Of a stretch of 64,000 nt of DNA, positions 8,745 to 17,734 are shown piece after piece (within the stretch, counting starts at the first letter, position 1; each line of letters starts with the position of its first letter). The position numbers were made by a program, and so were the translations under genes. The DNA is from Lentzea tibetensis (GTDB taxonomy: Bacteria > Actinomycetota > Actinomycetes > Mycobacteriales > Pseudonocardiaceae): assembly GCF_007845675.1 (NCBI RefSeq), contig NZ_VOBR01000021.1, positions 89,672-153,671 of the forward strand, written 5' to 3'. The notes below the pieces were generated by a model. The model was given only the letters and a program-made list of their open reading frames with translations, did not search any database and was not told the DNA's origin.

Positions 8745-9664
8745 TCTGGGTGACCTACCGCCAGCACCGCTGGCTCGTGGCGGGCACGGCGCTGGCCGTC
8801 GCGCTGATGGCGCTCGTCCGCGTGCTGCCGAGGATGCCGGACTACATCTCCTACGGGGCCTTCGGTGCGATCGCCGCGGTGTTCTGGGGCGCGCCGCTGC
8901 TCGCGCGGGAGTACGAGGAGCGCACGCACGTCTTCGCGTGGTCGCAGGACGTCAGCCAGGGGCGGTGGCTGGCGGGCAAGGTGCTCGCGCTGGGGGCCGC
9001 GCTGACGTTGTTCGCGGTGGTGCTGTGGCTGGCCGGCCTGGGGACCACGACCTCGAGGTACCCGTGGGACAGCTTCGAGCTGGGGCTGTTCCCGTTGCTC
9101 GGCTACGCCTGGTTCGGTTTCGCGCTCGGGCTCGCGGCAAGTGCGCTGACCAGGCGGACTCTGGTCGCGATGGGGTTGTCGCTCTTCGTGTTCACGGTGA
9201 CCAGGGTGGTGCTCGCGCGCTGGGGGCGCGAGCACTACCTTCCTCCGGTCCACACCTGGCGCCCCGACCCGCCGCCTGGCGTCGACTACGTGCCGCAGCT
9301 GCCGCGCGACGGCCTCTGGATCGACAGCGGCTACGCCGACCGCAACGGTGACCCGATGCCGCCACCGCTGCAGTGCAACGGCGACGACACGTGCCTCAAG
9401 GCGAACGGTCAGATCGGGCACTTCGTCGACTACCAGCCAGGTTCCCGCTTGGTCACGTTCCAGCTGATCGAGTTCGCGATCTTCGTGGTGCTGGCCGCCC
9501 TGCTGCTGTTCGTGGCGTTCAGAGCGCTCCGGCGTGGTACGCGCTCCAGGCCGACGGGAAGCGCGGCCGGAACCCCAGTTCCCGCTGGATCCGGTTCGTC
9601 GACACGATCCCGTGCCACGGATCCGGATGCTGCGTCGGTTCGGCCGGAAGAGGAACCCCGTTGA
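8741..9664 (+). CDS. ABC transporter permease (copy 3)
   Basis: 307 residues. ATG 8741 overlaps the ATPase stop (ATGA). About six membrane helices, with a start (WVTYRQHRWLVAG) and FWGAPLLAREYEERTH block shared with the other permeases, and an external loop holding two Cys (CNGDDTC). After the last helix (about residue 262) the reading frame runs on for about 45 Arg/Ser/Gly/Pro-rich residues that overlap the 3' end of the convergent SDR gene by 146 bases. That tail is probably not a folded domain; it may reflect loss of an earlier stop. Confidence 0.85.
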   Translation: MIWVTYRQHRWLVAGTALAVALMALVRVLPRMPDYISYGAFGAIAAVFWGAPLLAREYEERTHVFAWSQDVSQGRWLAGKVLALGAALTLFAVVLWLAGLGTTTSRYPWDSFELGLFPLLGYAWFGFALGLAASALTRRTLVAMGLSLFVFTVTRVVLARWGREHYLPPVHTWRPDPPPGVDYVPQLPRDGLWIDSGYADRNGDPMPPPLQCNGDDTCLKANGQIGHFVDYQPGSRLVTFQLIEFAIFVVLAALLLFVAFRALRRGTRSRPTGSAAGTPVPAGSGSSTRSRATDPDAASVRPEEEPR

Positions 9665-10304
9665 TCTGGTGCAGTTCCGCGGCCGTCATCGGACTGTCGT
9701 CGGCGGCGTTGTAGATCCCGGTGTGCGGCGCGTCGAGCGCGAGGAACAACGCCTGCGCGACGTCCGCGTGGTGGATCAGGTGCAGCCGGTGGTGGGCGGG
9801 CCAGGTGCTCGCCCACCGCAGCGCCTCGCGCAGGTGCGGGTCGCCGTCGCCGTAGACGAACGCGAGCCGCACGATCGTCCCGTTCGTCGCCTTCTCACCC
9901 AGCGCCTTGGTTCTCGCGTACTCGCCCCACTGCACGGGAGGTTCCGCCGGATCGTCCTCAGTGGACGGACGGCCGAGTCCTTCCGGGTACACCAGGTTCG
10001 TGCTGACGTGGACGAACCTGGGTACCTCCCTCGCCGCCTCCACGAGCTTCCTGGTGCCGCCGACGTTGGTCGCCTCGTGGTCGGTGTCCGTGCGGAGGCC
10101 GGCGGCGAGGTGCAGCACGGCGTCCGCTCCGTGGACGAGCTCCTTGAGCGCGTTGTCGTCGTTCAGGTCGCCGTTGACGACCGTGGCGCCGGGGACCGTT
10201 CCGGTGCGGACCAGCGCGGTCACCTCGTACCCCCTGGCCAGGAGCCGCGGCAGCAGCCTGCTGCCGACCCGCCCGGTCGCGCCGGTCAGTGCGATTCGTG
10301 TCAT
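9519..10304 (-). CDS. NAD(P)-dependent epimerase/dehydratase-type SDR
   Basis: 261 residues, extended-SDR fold: the nucleotide-binding ALTGATGRVGSRLL at the N-terminus, HLAAG after the fourth strand, and VHVSTNLVYP followed by EYARTKALGEKA, where Tyr and Lys form the YxxxK catalytic pair. Family members reduce or epimerise nucleotide sugars or small carbonyls; substrate unassigned. The C-terminal coding end overlaps the convergent ABC permease by 146 bases. It is divergent from the XRE regulator with only about 60 bases between starts, so that regulator may control it. Confidence 0.85.
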   Translation of the reverse strand: MTRIALTGATGRVGSRLLPRLLARGYEVTALVRTGTVPGATVVNGDLNDDNALKELVHGADAVLHLAAGLRTDTDHEATNVGGTRKLVEAAREVPRFVHVSTNLVYPEGLGRPSTEDDPAEPPVQWGEYARTKALGEKATNGTIVRLAFVYGDGDPHLREALRWASTWPAHHRLHLIHHADVAQALFLALDAPHTGIYNAADDSPMTAAELHQINGVPLPAEPTQHPDPWHGIVSTNRIQRELGFRPRFPSAWSAYHAGAL

Positions 10305-10365
10305 GCGTCCAGCCTGTTGTTCTTCGTCTCGGCCAACCAGGGACTGTTGATCCCCGGCTAACCTC

Positions 10366-11187
10366 GTGGTCGTGGACCGACAGGAGCTGGCCCGCTTCCT
10401 GCGCGCTCGCCGGGAGCGGATGACGCCGTTGGCCGATGGCCGCCGACGGACACCTGGGCTGCGTCGCGAGGAGGTCGCCTCGCTGGCCGGGATGTCGACC
10501 GACTACTACACGCGTCTCGAACAGGCCCGCGGTCCGCACCCGTCGGCCTCCGTGGTGGCCGGGCTCGCACGTGCTCTGGAGCTGTCCACCGACGAGCGCG
10601 ACTACCTGTTCCGGCTGGTCGACGTGCCGGTGCCCGCCGCTGGTCCCGGTTCGCTCCGGCCGGGCCTGCGGCTCCTGCTCTCCCGCTTGCAGTCCGACTG
10701 CGCCACGGTGATCACCGACACGGGTGACGTGCTGGCGTGGACGCCGCTGGCCTCGCTGGTGTTTCCCGAGGTCGAGGACGGGTTGAACCTGTTCCGGCTG
10801 TTCTTCCTGTCCGGGCTGGAGAGCCGCATCCCGGCGCCGGATCGTCTCGACGTCGCTCGCTCGCACGTCGCCGACCTGCGCGCGACGCTGGCCAGGCGGC
10901 CCTCGGTCCGGCCGCTGGTCGACTCGCTGCTGGAGAGTCCTCTGTTCGCGCGGCTGTGGGCGGAGCAGGAGGTGGCCGTGCGGCGGTCGGCGCGCAAGCG
11001 GATCGTGCACCCGGTCGTGGGGCTGCTGGAGCTCGACTGCGAGGTGCTCCTGTCGCCCGAGCAGGACCAGCGGCTGGTGCTGCACACGGCACCGCCCGGC
11101 TCGGTCACCGCCGCTCGGCTCGACTTGTTGCGTGAACGGGCCGTTGACGATCCCGCGCAGCTGTGGGTCCTGTCGCCGGGTGGATGA
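10366..11187 (+). CDS. XRE family regulator with MmyB-like ligand domain
   Basis: 273 residues. Residues about 8-68 form a Cro/cI-type HTH (ELARFLRARRERM, GLRREEVASLAGMSTDYYTRLEQ). The rest matches the MmyB-like C-terminal domain seen in many actinobacterial regulators (LLSRLQSDCATVITDTGDVLAW, RSARKRIVHPVVGLLELDCEVL). These proteins often sit divergently to a single oxidoreductase gene and sense a small, possibly fatty, ligand; the divergent SDR gene fits. The start is GTG 10366 or 10372. The stop lies just before the hairpin and inverted repeat bounding the HNH element. Confidence 0.9.
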   Translation: MVVDRQELARFLRARRERMTPLADGRRRTPGLRREEVASLAGMSTDYYTRLEQARGPHPSASVVAGLARALELSTDERDYLFRLVDVPVPAAGPGSLRPGLRLLLSRLQSDCATVITDTGDVLAWTPLASLVFPEVEDGLNLFRLFFLSGLESRIPAPDRLDVARSHVADLRATLARRPSVRPLVDSLLESPLFARLWAEQEVAVRRSARKRIVHPVVGLLELDCEVLLSPEQDQRLVLHTAPPGSVTAARLDLLRERAVDDPAQLWVLSPGG

Positions 11188-11188
11188 G

Positions 11189-11274
11189 TGCCGGGCTTCG
11201 CCCGGACCACGGGTGATGCCTCCTTCGTCGGCGTCACCCGTACCGGATTCTTGGGTGGCTTGGCACCGTGGTCC
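11189..11274 (+). repeat. Left 86-bp inverted repeat of the DUF222-HNH element
   Basis: The reverse complement of this segment matches 12649-12734 with about 5 mismatches in 86 bases (my manual count). Its outer end is a hairpin, CCGGGC-TTC-GCCCGG, at 11191-11205. Weaker similarity to the right side continues inward (an ACGGACTCAACGC-type block). It begins two bases after the XRE stop, where the hairpin could also end transcription. Confidence 0.9.
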
Positions 11275-11434
11275 GGTCCGGTGGTCGGTTTCGTGGTTTG
11301 GTCGCGTTGAGTCCGTAGTCGCCGGGTGGTGGCTCGTCTTTTCGTTCTTTTCCTTCCGCCTCAACGATTATGGATGAGTACGTGACTCTAACGAGTGACA
11401 GCGGTTCGAACAATTGTGCGGTAATGTGTTCGTT

Positions 11435-12601
11435 GTGAACATCGAGGGGGCTCTCGACACAATCCAGCACTGCCAGAAACAGATCGACTACTGGCAGGCC
11501 CAGCAGGTTCGCGCATTGGGTGAATACGCCGAACTCACGTGGCAGGACGAGTTCGCGTCCTCCGAGATCGCCGCGATGATGCACTGGACCCGGAACTGGA
11601 CCGAGGACCGGATGATGGTCTCCCGGGATCTCGTGTCGCGGCTGCCGTTGACGGTCGACGCCCTGGAGAAGGGCGAGATCGACCTCTACAAAGCACAGAT
11701 CATCCACACCCAGACCCTGCCACTCAGTGCTGAGCAGGCGGCCGAGGTCGAACAACGCGTACTCACCAAGGCGCCCGAGCAGACCAGCGTGCAGATGCGG
11801 CGCCGAGGGCGGCGGATCGTGATGAGCGTCGACCCCGACGGAACCCGCGAACGCGCCGAAGCCAAGAAAGCCGCCCGCGCCGCCGGGATGGAGTCCCTCG
11901 AGGACGACATGGCCAAACTGTGGGTCACCATGCCCGCCGACAAAGCCATGGTCAGCTGGCTGCGCGTCGACAAGCTCGCCCGCGCCGCGAAGTTCCCCGG
12001 TGACACCCGCACCCTCAACCAGCGCCGCGCCGACGTCGTCGCCGACCTGCTGCTCGCGACCCCGGACAACGCCAGCCCGGTCAAGGTCGAGCTGCTGGTC
12101 ACCGTCTCGGCCACTACGCTGATGGGTCTCGACGAGCATCCCGGCGAGATGGACGGCTACGGGCCGATCAGCGCCGACCTGGCCCGCGAACTCGCCGGGG
12201 ACGCGACCTGGCGCCGTCTGCTCACCGACCCGGCCTCCGGCGCCCTGCTCGATGTCGGCACCAGCACCTACCGGCCCCCGGCGCATCTGCGCCGGTTCAT
12301 GTGGGCGCGGGACAAGACCTGCACCCAGTACGGCTGCACCGCGAAAGCCACCCGCTGCGACCTCGACCACACGGTCCCGTTCCCCGAAGGCCCGACCGCC
12401 GACCACAACCTCGGCCCCCGGTGCGGACACGACCACCGCCTCAAGCACGAATCAGCCTGGCAAATCACCCAACCCTCCCCAGGCACATTCCGGTGCGTCA
12501 GCCCCACCGGCCGCGTCTACATCCGCGAACCCGAACCAGTCCTCCCCGGCTTCAACTATGAACCAAGAGAAAGAATGAAAAGGCGAGCCACCGCCCGGTA
12601 A
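11435..12601 (+). CDS. DUF222-HNH endonuclease (13E12 repeat family)
   Basis: 388 residues from GTG 11435; ATG 11414 would add seven. The N-terminal two thirds are the helical DUF222 domain (CQKQIDYWQAQQVRAL, EIDLYKAQIIHTQTL, a basic RRRGRRIVMSVDPDG). The C-terminus is an HNH nuclease module: RDKTC and CTAKATRCDLDH supply zinc Cys and the first His, followed by ADHNLGPRCGHDHRLKH. Both zinc and catalytic residues look intact, so nicking or cleavage of DNA is expected. The coding 3' end runs up to the right repeat. Upstream DNA (11340-11420) is AT-richer than the neighbourhood and probably holds the promoter. Confidence 0.9.
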   Translation: MNIEGALDTIQHCQKQIDYWQAQQVRALGEYAELTWQDEFASSEIAAMMHWTRNWTEDRMMVSRDLVSRLPLTVDALEKGEIDLYKAQIIHTQTLPLSAEQAAEVEQRVLTKAPEQTSVQMRRRGRRIVMSVDPDGTRERAEAKKAARAAGMESLEDDMAKLWVTMPADKAMVSWLRVDKLARAAKFPGDTRTLNQRRADVVADLLLATPDNASPVKVELLVTVSATTLMGLDEHPGEMDGYGPISADLARELAGDATWRRLLTDPASGALLDVGTSTYRPPAHLRRFMWARDKTCTQYGCTAKATRCDLDHTVPFPEGPTADHNLGPRCGHDHRLKHESAWQITQPSPGTFRCVSPTGRVYIREPEPVLPGFNYEPRERMKRRATAR

Positions 12602-12648
12602 CCACGGACTCAACGCAACGAGAATCTCGCAAGGCAAGCATCGGATCG

Positions 12649-12734
12649 GGACCACGGTGCCAAGCCACCCAAGAACTCGGTACGCGTGACGCCGACGGAG
12701 GAGGCATCACGCGTGGTCCGGGCGAAGCCCGGCA
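12649..12734 (-). repeat. Right 86-bp inverted repeat of the DUF222-HNH element
   Basis: Inverted partner of 11189-11274. The terminal hairpin CCGGGC-GAA-GCCCGG lies at 12718-12732, close to the outer end. It lies 48 bases after the HNH stop and may double as its terminator. The remaining 72 bases before purK hold no recognisable gene. Confidence 0.9.
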
Positions 12735-12806
12735 ACCCACGCTCCCGGCCGCTTACCTGCGGTCGCGCGATGGACCAGCCATTTAGCCCAGTAGAGTGCG
12801 TAACCC

Positions 12807-13990
12807 GTGGACTCCCGAACCCGTCTCCCCGTCGTCGGCATGATCGGTGGCGGCCAGCTCGCGCGCATGACGCACCAGGCCGCGATCCCGCTCGGCCAGT
12901 CCCTGCGCGTGCTCGCCGCGTCCGAATCGGACCCCGCCGCCCTGGTCGCCCGTGACGTCGTGCTGGGCACGCACACGGACCTCGACGCGTTGCGCGCGTT
13001 CGCGAAGGGCTGCGAGGTCGTCACGTTCGACCACGAGCACGTGCCCGGCGAGCACCTGCGGGCGCTGCTCGCCGAAGGCGTGAAGGTGTTCCCCGGTCCG
13101 GAAGCGCTGCTGTACGCGCAGGACAAGTGGGAGATGCGCGAGAAGCTGTCGTCGCTCGGCCTGCCGGTCCCGCCGTACGCGGCGGTCTCGAACGTCCAGG
13201 ACGTGCTGCGCTTCGGCGCCGCCGAGGGCTGGCCGTGCGTGCTGAAGGCGGTGCGCGGCGGGTACGACGGCAAGGGCGTGTGGATGCTGAACACGCCGTC
13301 GAGCGCCGAACGCGTGGTGCCGGAACTGCTGGCCGCCGGAACGCCGCTCATGGTCGAGCAGTGCGTGCCGATGCGCCGCGAGCTGGCCGCGCTGGTCGCG
13401 CGCTCGCCGTTCGGGCAGGGCGCGGCGTGGCCGGTCGTCGAGACCGTGCAGCGAGACGGCATCTGCGTCGAGGTGCTCGCCCCCGCGCCCGGAGTGGACG
13501 GTGAGGCCGCGCAAGCGCTTGCGCTCCAGGTCGCGGACGCGCTCGGCGTCGTCGGTGTGTTGGCGGTCGAACTGTTCGAGACCGCGTCCGGTGTGGTCGT
13601 GAACGAGCTCGCGATGCGTCCGCACAACTCGGGCCACTGGACGATCGAGGGCGCGCGGACGTCCCAGTTCGAACAGCACCTGCGCGCGGTGCTCGACTAC
13701 CCGCTCGGCGCGACCGACCTCATGGCACCCGCGGTCGTCATGGCGAACGTGCTGGGCGCGATGACGCCGGTCGCGATGGGCCCGGACGAGCGCCTGCACC
13801 ACCTGTTCGCGCGGTTCCCGGACGCCCACGTGCACCTGTACGGCAAGGAGGAGCGGCCGGGTCGCAAGATCGGGCACGTGACCTTCCTCGGCGCCGAGAT
13901 GGAAGCCGTTCGCTCAAGGGCCAAGCTGTCCGCGCATTGGCTTTCCACGGGCGAATGGCTCGACGGATACGACATTCACGGAGGCACGGA

Positions 13991-13994
<4 letters not shown>
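12807..13994 (+). CDS. purK: N5-carboxyaminoimidazole ribonucleotide synthase
   Basis: 395 residues, GTG start. An ATP-grasp enzyme that joins AIR, ATP and bicarbonate to give N5-CAIR in purine synthesis. Visible are the N-terminal [19 protein letters not shown] (PurK-type TxExE analogue), the ATP-grasp core [16 protein letters not shown], and [18 protein letters not shown] with metal-binding and substrate residues. Length is normal for actinobacterial PurK. It overlaps purE by 4 bases, the usual order. The start lies 72 bases after the HNH element, so the element sits in what would be the purK upstream region. Confidence 0.96.
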
Positions 13995-14479
<485 letters not shown>

Positions 14480-14557
14480 GTGCGCAACGGCACACGACGT
14501 GCCAGGTGAACGTTCGCTAACATTCCTCTCAGATAATCCTACTGGGAGGTAACACCG

Positions 14558-15721
14558 GTGAACCCGAGCTTCGGCACCTACCAGCTCGCCGAGGAGCACG
14601 AGGCGCTGCGAGAGGCCGTGCGCTCGCTCGCCGAGAAGGAGATCAAGCCCTTCGCCGCCGACGTCGACGAGCAGGAGCGCTACCCGTCCGAGGCGCACAA
14701 CGCCCTCGTCAAGTCGGGTTTCGCGGGCGTCCACATCCCCGAGGCCTACGACGGCCAGGGCGCGGACTCCGTCGCGACGTGCATCGTGATCGAGGAGATC
14801 GCGCGCGTCTGCGCGTCGTCGTCCCTGATCCCGGCCGTGAACAAGCTCGGCACCATGCCGATCCTGCTCTCGGCGTCCGAGTCGCTGAAGCAGCAGGTCC
14901 TGCCGTCCATCGCGTCCGGCGAGGCCATGGCGTCCTACGCGCTGTCCGAGCGCGAGGCGGGCTCCGACACGGCGTCCATGCGCACGCGGGCCCTGCTGGA
15001 CGGTGACCACTGGGTGCTCAACGGCACCAAGTGCTGGATCACCAACGCCGGCGAGTCCTCCTGGTACACCGTCATGGCCGTGACGGACCCCAAGGCAGCC
15101 AAGAAGTCCGCGGGCATCTCGGCGTTCGTCGTCCACAAGGACGACCCCGGCTTCTCGGTGGGCCCGAAGGAGCGCAAGCTCGGCATCAAGGGCTCACCGA
15201 CCCGCGAGATCTACTTCGAGAACTGCACGATCCCGGCCGACCGCACCATCGGCGACCCCGGCACCGGCCTGAAGACGGCACTCGCGACCCTCGACCACAC
15301 CCGCCCGACCATCGGCGCCCAGGCCGTCGGCATCGCGCAGGGCGCACTCGAGGCAGCGGTCGACTACGTCAAGGACCGCAAGCAGTTCGGCAAGTCGATC
15401 GCCGACTTCCAGGGCGTCCAGTTCATGCTCGCCGACATGGCGATGAAGATCGAGGCCGCCCGCCACATGGTGTACGCGGCCGCCGCCAAGGCCGAGCGCG
15501 GCGAGCAGAACATCGGCTTCATCACCGCCGCCGCCAAGTGCTTCGCGTCCGACGTGGCCATGGAGGTCACCACCGACGCCGTGCAGCTCTTCGGTGGCGC
15601 CGGCTACACGCGCGACTTCCCCGTCGAGCGCATGATGCGCGACGCGAAGATCACGCAGATCTACGAGGGCACCAACCAGATTCAGCGGGTCGTCATGTCC
15701 CGCGCCCTGCTCAAGGGCTGA
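14558..15721 (+). CDS. Acyl-CoA dehydrogenase (FadE25-like)
   Basis: 387 residues, GTG start with a GGAGG ribosome site. Full acyl-CoA dehydrogenase architecture: an N-terminal helical domain, a flavin-binding middle (ALSEREAGSD, CWITNAG), and a C-terminal helical domain with DRKQFGKSIADFQ and QIYEGTNQIQR, whose Glu is the usual catalytic base. It oxidises an acyl-CoA to the trans-2-enoyl form, passing electrons to ETF. Size and position after purK-purE match M. tuberculosis fadE25 (Rv3274c). Natural chain length or substrate is not evident. A hairpin terminator follows. Confidence 0.93.
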   Translation: MNPSFGTYQLAEEHEALREAVRSLAEKEIKPFAADVDEQERYPSEAHNALVKSGFAGVHIPEAYDGQGADSVATCIVIEEIARVCASSSLIPAVNKLGTMPILLSASESLKQQVLPSIASGEAMASYALSEREAGSDTASMRTRALLDGDHWVLNGTKCWITNAGESSWYTVMAVTDPKAAKKSAGISAFVVHKDDPGFSVGPKERKLGIKGSPTREIYFENCTIPADRTIGDPGTGLKTALATLDHTRPTIGAQAVGIAQGALEAAVDYVKDRKQFGKSIADFQGVQFMLADMAMKIEAARHMVYAAAAKAERGEQNIGFITAAAKCFASDVAMEVTTDAVQLFGGAGYTRDFPVERMMRDAKITQIYEGTNQIQRVVMSRALLKG

Positions 15722-15736
15722 GCACGCCCCAGTCGA

Positions 15737-15767
15737 GAGGCTCCTGGTCCACGTGATCAGGAGCCTC
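15737..15767 (+). terminator. Hairpin terminator after the acyl-CoA dehydrogenase
   Basis: GAGGCTCCTG, an 11-base loop, then CAGGAGCCTC (perfect 10-bp stem, extendable by A-T), starting 15 bases after the stop. No long T tract follows, as is common in actinomycetes. Confidence 0.8.
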
Positions 15768-15873
15768 TTCGCGTTGAAGGGCGAGTCAGTAGGCACACAG
15801 CCCTACTGGCGTATGTCCTGTGTTCGCCGAACCTGCCATCGTCGAATTTGCCGACGATGGCGGGGGAGTGGAC

Positions 15874-16638
15874 ATGGACCTGATGAGTTGGCTTGCCGTG
15901 GTGAGCGGCGTGATCTCGATCATCGCCTTTGTGTTCGCGATCTGGGTGTGGCTCAAGTCCGACATCAAGGTTCTCGAACTGTCAGCCGCATTGCAGACCG
16001 TGCACGGCATCGCTGAATCCGTCGTGTGGAACACGCATTTCGTCAATGCGGGCGATGAGTCCACGCGACTCAGTCAGATGGAACGCGCGCACGGTCAGGT
16101 CATGGCCATTCGGACGTTGACGGCGAAGTACGTCGAGGTCCAGGTCGGCTACCGGAACACCGAGATCGGGACCTTGATCGATCGCCGGATCATCTGGACC
16201 ACCGACTGGCTCGGCAGGCTGGAGTCCTCGCGAGAGGTGCGCGAGGTGTGGTTGCTGACCCACGACCTCGAGCCGGACCTCAGTGCGGCCAAGACAACAG
16301 CCATGGTGAAGAAGAACGTGGCCACGGGAACGCGCTACGTCTATTTTCACCCCGCCGACCTTCCTGATGTGGAAAGCAAGGTGCGGAGGTTGCGGCGCAA
16401 CGTCGGAGGCGACACAGTGCAGGTCAGGTTCGTCGCGATCAGCGATCCCGGCTTGTTCACGCCAGCGAACGTCATCATGTTCTTCAAAGACGAACCCGCG
16501 TACGGGACGGACCTCGTGTTCCAGGAGATCGTCCTCACCAAGATTTCCGAACGCGGAATCTTTTGGCAGGAACACGAACGCGACTACGCGGCCAAGCTCG
16601 TCCACCGGCTGCGACAGGAGTTGGACAGGGCCTCGTAA
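15874..16638 (+). CDS. Membrane-anchored protein of unknown function
   Basis: 254 residues from ATG 15874, chosen for a GGGGGAG ribosome site 5 bases upstream. One N-terminal membrane helix (about residues 5-27, WLAVVSGVISIIAFVFAIWVW) is followed by a soluble alpha/beta region of about 220 residues facing the cytoplasm. The pattern (EVREVWLLTHDLEPDLS, ATGTRYVYFHPADLPD, VRFVAISDPGLFTPANVIMF) resembles domains that follow STAND/DUF-type sensors, but I recognise no family. Codon use is slightly less GC-biased than the neighbours, and it stands alone between a terminator and a convergent gene, which hints at later acquisition. Confidence 0.65.
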   Translation: MDLMSWLAVVSGVISIIAFVFAIWVWLKSDIKVLELSAALQTVHGIAESVVWNTHFVNAGDESTRLSQMERAHGQVMAIRTLTAKYVEVQVGYRNTEIGTLIDRRIIWTTDWLGRLESSREVREVWLLTHDLEPDLSAAKTTAMVKKNVATGTRYVYFHPADLPDVESKVRRLRRNVGGDTVQVRFVAISDPGLFTPANVIMFFKDEPAYGTDLVFQEIVLTKISERGIFWQEHERDYAAKLVHRLRQELDRAS

Positions 16639-16642
16639 ATGA

Positions 16643-17020
16643 TCAACTCCGGGGCTCGAACAGCTCGACCAGGTTGCCCGCCGGGTCGGCGATCAGGATC
16701 TGACGACCGCCGGGCCCCGAGACGAGGTCGCTGCGGAACTGCAGCCCGGCGGCCTGCAGCCGGGAGATCTCGGCGTCGAGGTCGCTGACGACGAGGTGGA
16801 TGCGGTTGCGGCCCGCGGCACCGGAGTCGGCGGGGGTGGCGCGGGCCCCGGAGCTCGCCGGGCCGGACAGCAGCAGGCGCAGCGGGCCGCGGACCACGTC
16901 GGCGAACGCGGGTGCGGCGTTGGTGTGGGCGGTGAAGCCGAGGTGGGTCGTGTAGAAGTCGACGGCGGCCTGCACGTCGTCGACCAGGTAGCGAACGCTG
17001 GCCAACTGGGGAGCGGTCAT
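16643..17020 (-). CDS. VOC (glyoxalase/bleomycin-resistance) superfamily protein
   Basis: 125 residues from ATG 17020, which overlaps the ArsR-ArsC fusion stop by 4 bases. It has the paired beta-alpha-beta-beta-beta pattern: SVRYLVDDVQAAVDFYTTHLGF, then NRIHLVVSDLDAEISRLQAAG and GRQILIADPAGNLVELFEP with the usual second-half Glu. In ars operons a VOC protein can be the C-As lyase ArsI, but ArsI needs Cys residues and this protein has none, so organoarsenical cleavage is unlikely. Other VOC functions (glutathione-independent detoxification, binding protein) remain open. Confidence 0.85.
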   Translation of the reverse strand: MTAPQLASVRYLVDDVQAAVDFYTTHLGFTAHTNAAPAFADVVRGPLRLLLSGPASSGARATPADSGAAGRNRIHLVVSDLDAEISRLQAAGLQFRSDLVSGPGGRQILIADPAGNLVELFEPRS

Positions 17021-17721
17021 GCCGGTACCTCCTGGAGTGAGGGCAGCAGGTGGCGGACGCGGGTGTCGATCTCCGCGGTGATGCGCTGGAACACGGGATA
17101 GGTGTCGGGCTCGGCCAGGCTCCAGTGGGTCCGCACTGAGCCGGGGAACGCGGGCAGGACCTCGCGGACCCTGTCGCACAGGCTGATCACGTGGTCGAAC
17201 CGGTGGCCTGCCACCTCGTCCAGAGAACGCGGGTGCGCGGCGATGTCGATGCCGTAGCCCGAGCGCAACGCGAGCACCGCGTGCGGGTTGATGTGCGGCT
17301 TCGGATGGCTGCCCGCGCTGGTGACCGACACCTGGCCGCGGGTGTGGTGGCGCAGCAACGCCTCGGCGACGGGGGAACGGGCGCTGTTGCCCGTGCACGT
17401 GAAGAGCACGTGGCGCGGTGCGAACGTCGTCGACGGAGAGGGACGCAGCGCCGGGTGGAGTGCGGCGCCGACCGAGGCCAGCGCCGAGGAGCAGCGGTCC
17501 AGGTCCAGGTGGTAGTAGCTGTCGCGGCCGTCGAAGTCGCTGCGGCGGGACGCGACCAGGCCCTCCTCGCGCAGCAGGCGCAGGTGGTAGGAGACCAGGT
17601 TCTGCGGTTCGCCGACCAGGTCCGTCAGCTCGCGGACCCGGTGGTCGCCCGCGGCCAGCGACGTCAGCAACCGCCACCGCAGGGGGTGTGCGGCCAGCCG
17701 TACGAACGCCGGAGGCTCCAC
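17017..17721 (-). CDS. ArsR regulator fused to low-molecular-weight phosphatase/arsenate reductase
   Basis: 234 residues, GTG start. Residues 1-90 are an ArsR winged HTH (LAAHPLRWRLLTSLA, QNLVSYHLRLLREEGLV). Residues 103-230 are an LMW-PTP/ArsC domain with the P-loop VLFTCTGNSARSPVAE (CX5R: C109 to R115), a second Cys at 182 in SLCDRVRE, and HWSLAEPD carrying the acidic Asp. The third Cys of thioredoxin-type ArsC is missing, so a mycothiol-linked mechanism or a phosphatase role is possible. The fusion would couple arsenic sensing to reduction. A perfect 8-bp-arm palindrome precedes the start. Confidence 0.88.
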   Translation of the reverse strand: MEPPAFVRLAAHPLRWRLLTSLAAGDHRVRELTDLVGEPQNLVSYHLRLLREEGLVASRRSDFDGRDSYYHLDLDRCSSALASVGAALHPALRPSPSTTFAPRHVLFTCTGNSARSPVAEALLRHHTRGQVSVTSAGSHPKPHINPHAVLALRSGYGIDIAAHPRSLDEVAGHRFDHVISLCDRVREVLPAFPGSVRTHWSLAEPDTYPVFQRITAEIDTRVRHLLPSLQEVPA

Positions 17722-17734
17722 GCCCCCGACAATA

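Larger units (their letters stand above)
11189..12734. mobile_element. Candidate mobile element: DUF222-HNH gene between hairpin-ended inverted repeats
   Basis: About 1.55 kb bounded by near-identical 86-bp inverted repeats whose outermost parts form the same 6-bp-stem hairpin. The only gene inside is a 13E12-type DUF222-HNH endonuclease. No transposase or target-site duplication is visible. M. tuberculosis REP13E12 repeats encode proteins of this family and serve as prophage integration sites; a homing or repeat-dispersal role here is inference. Confidence 0.6.

Noticed and set aside
6713-8975. The repeated permease block as an insertion sequence or direct-repeat element
   Set aside because: All three copies are in frame within homologous permease genes; gene duplication explains them.
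16643-17020. ArsI C-As lyase
   Set aside because: Context fits, but the protein contains no cysteine, which the ArsI metal/arsenical site needs.
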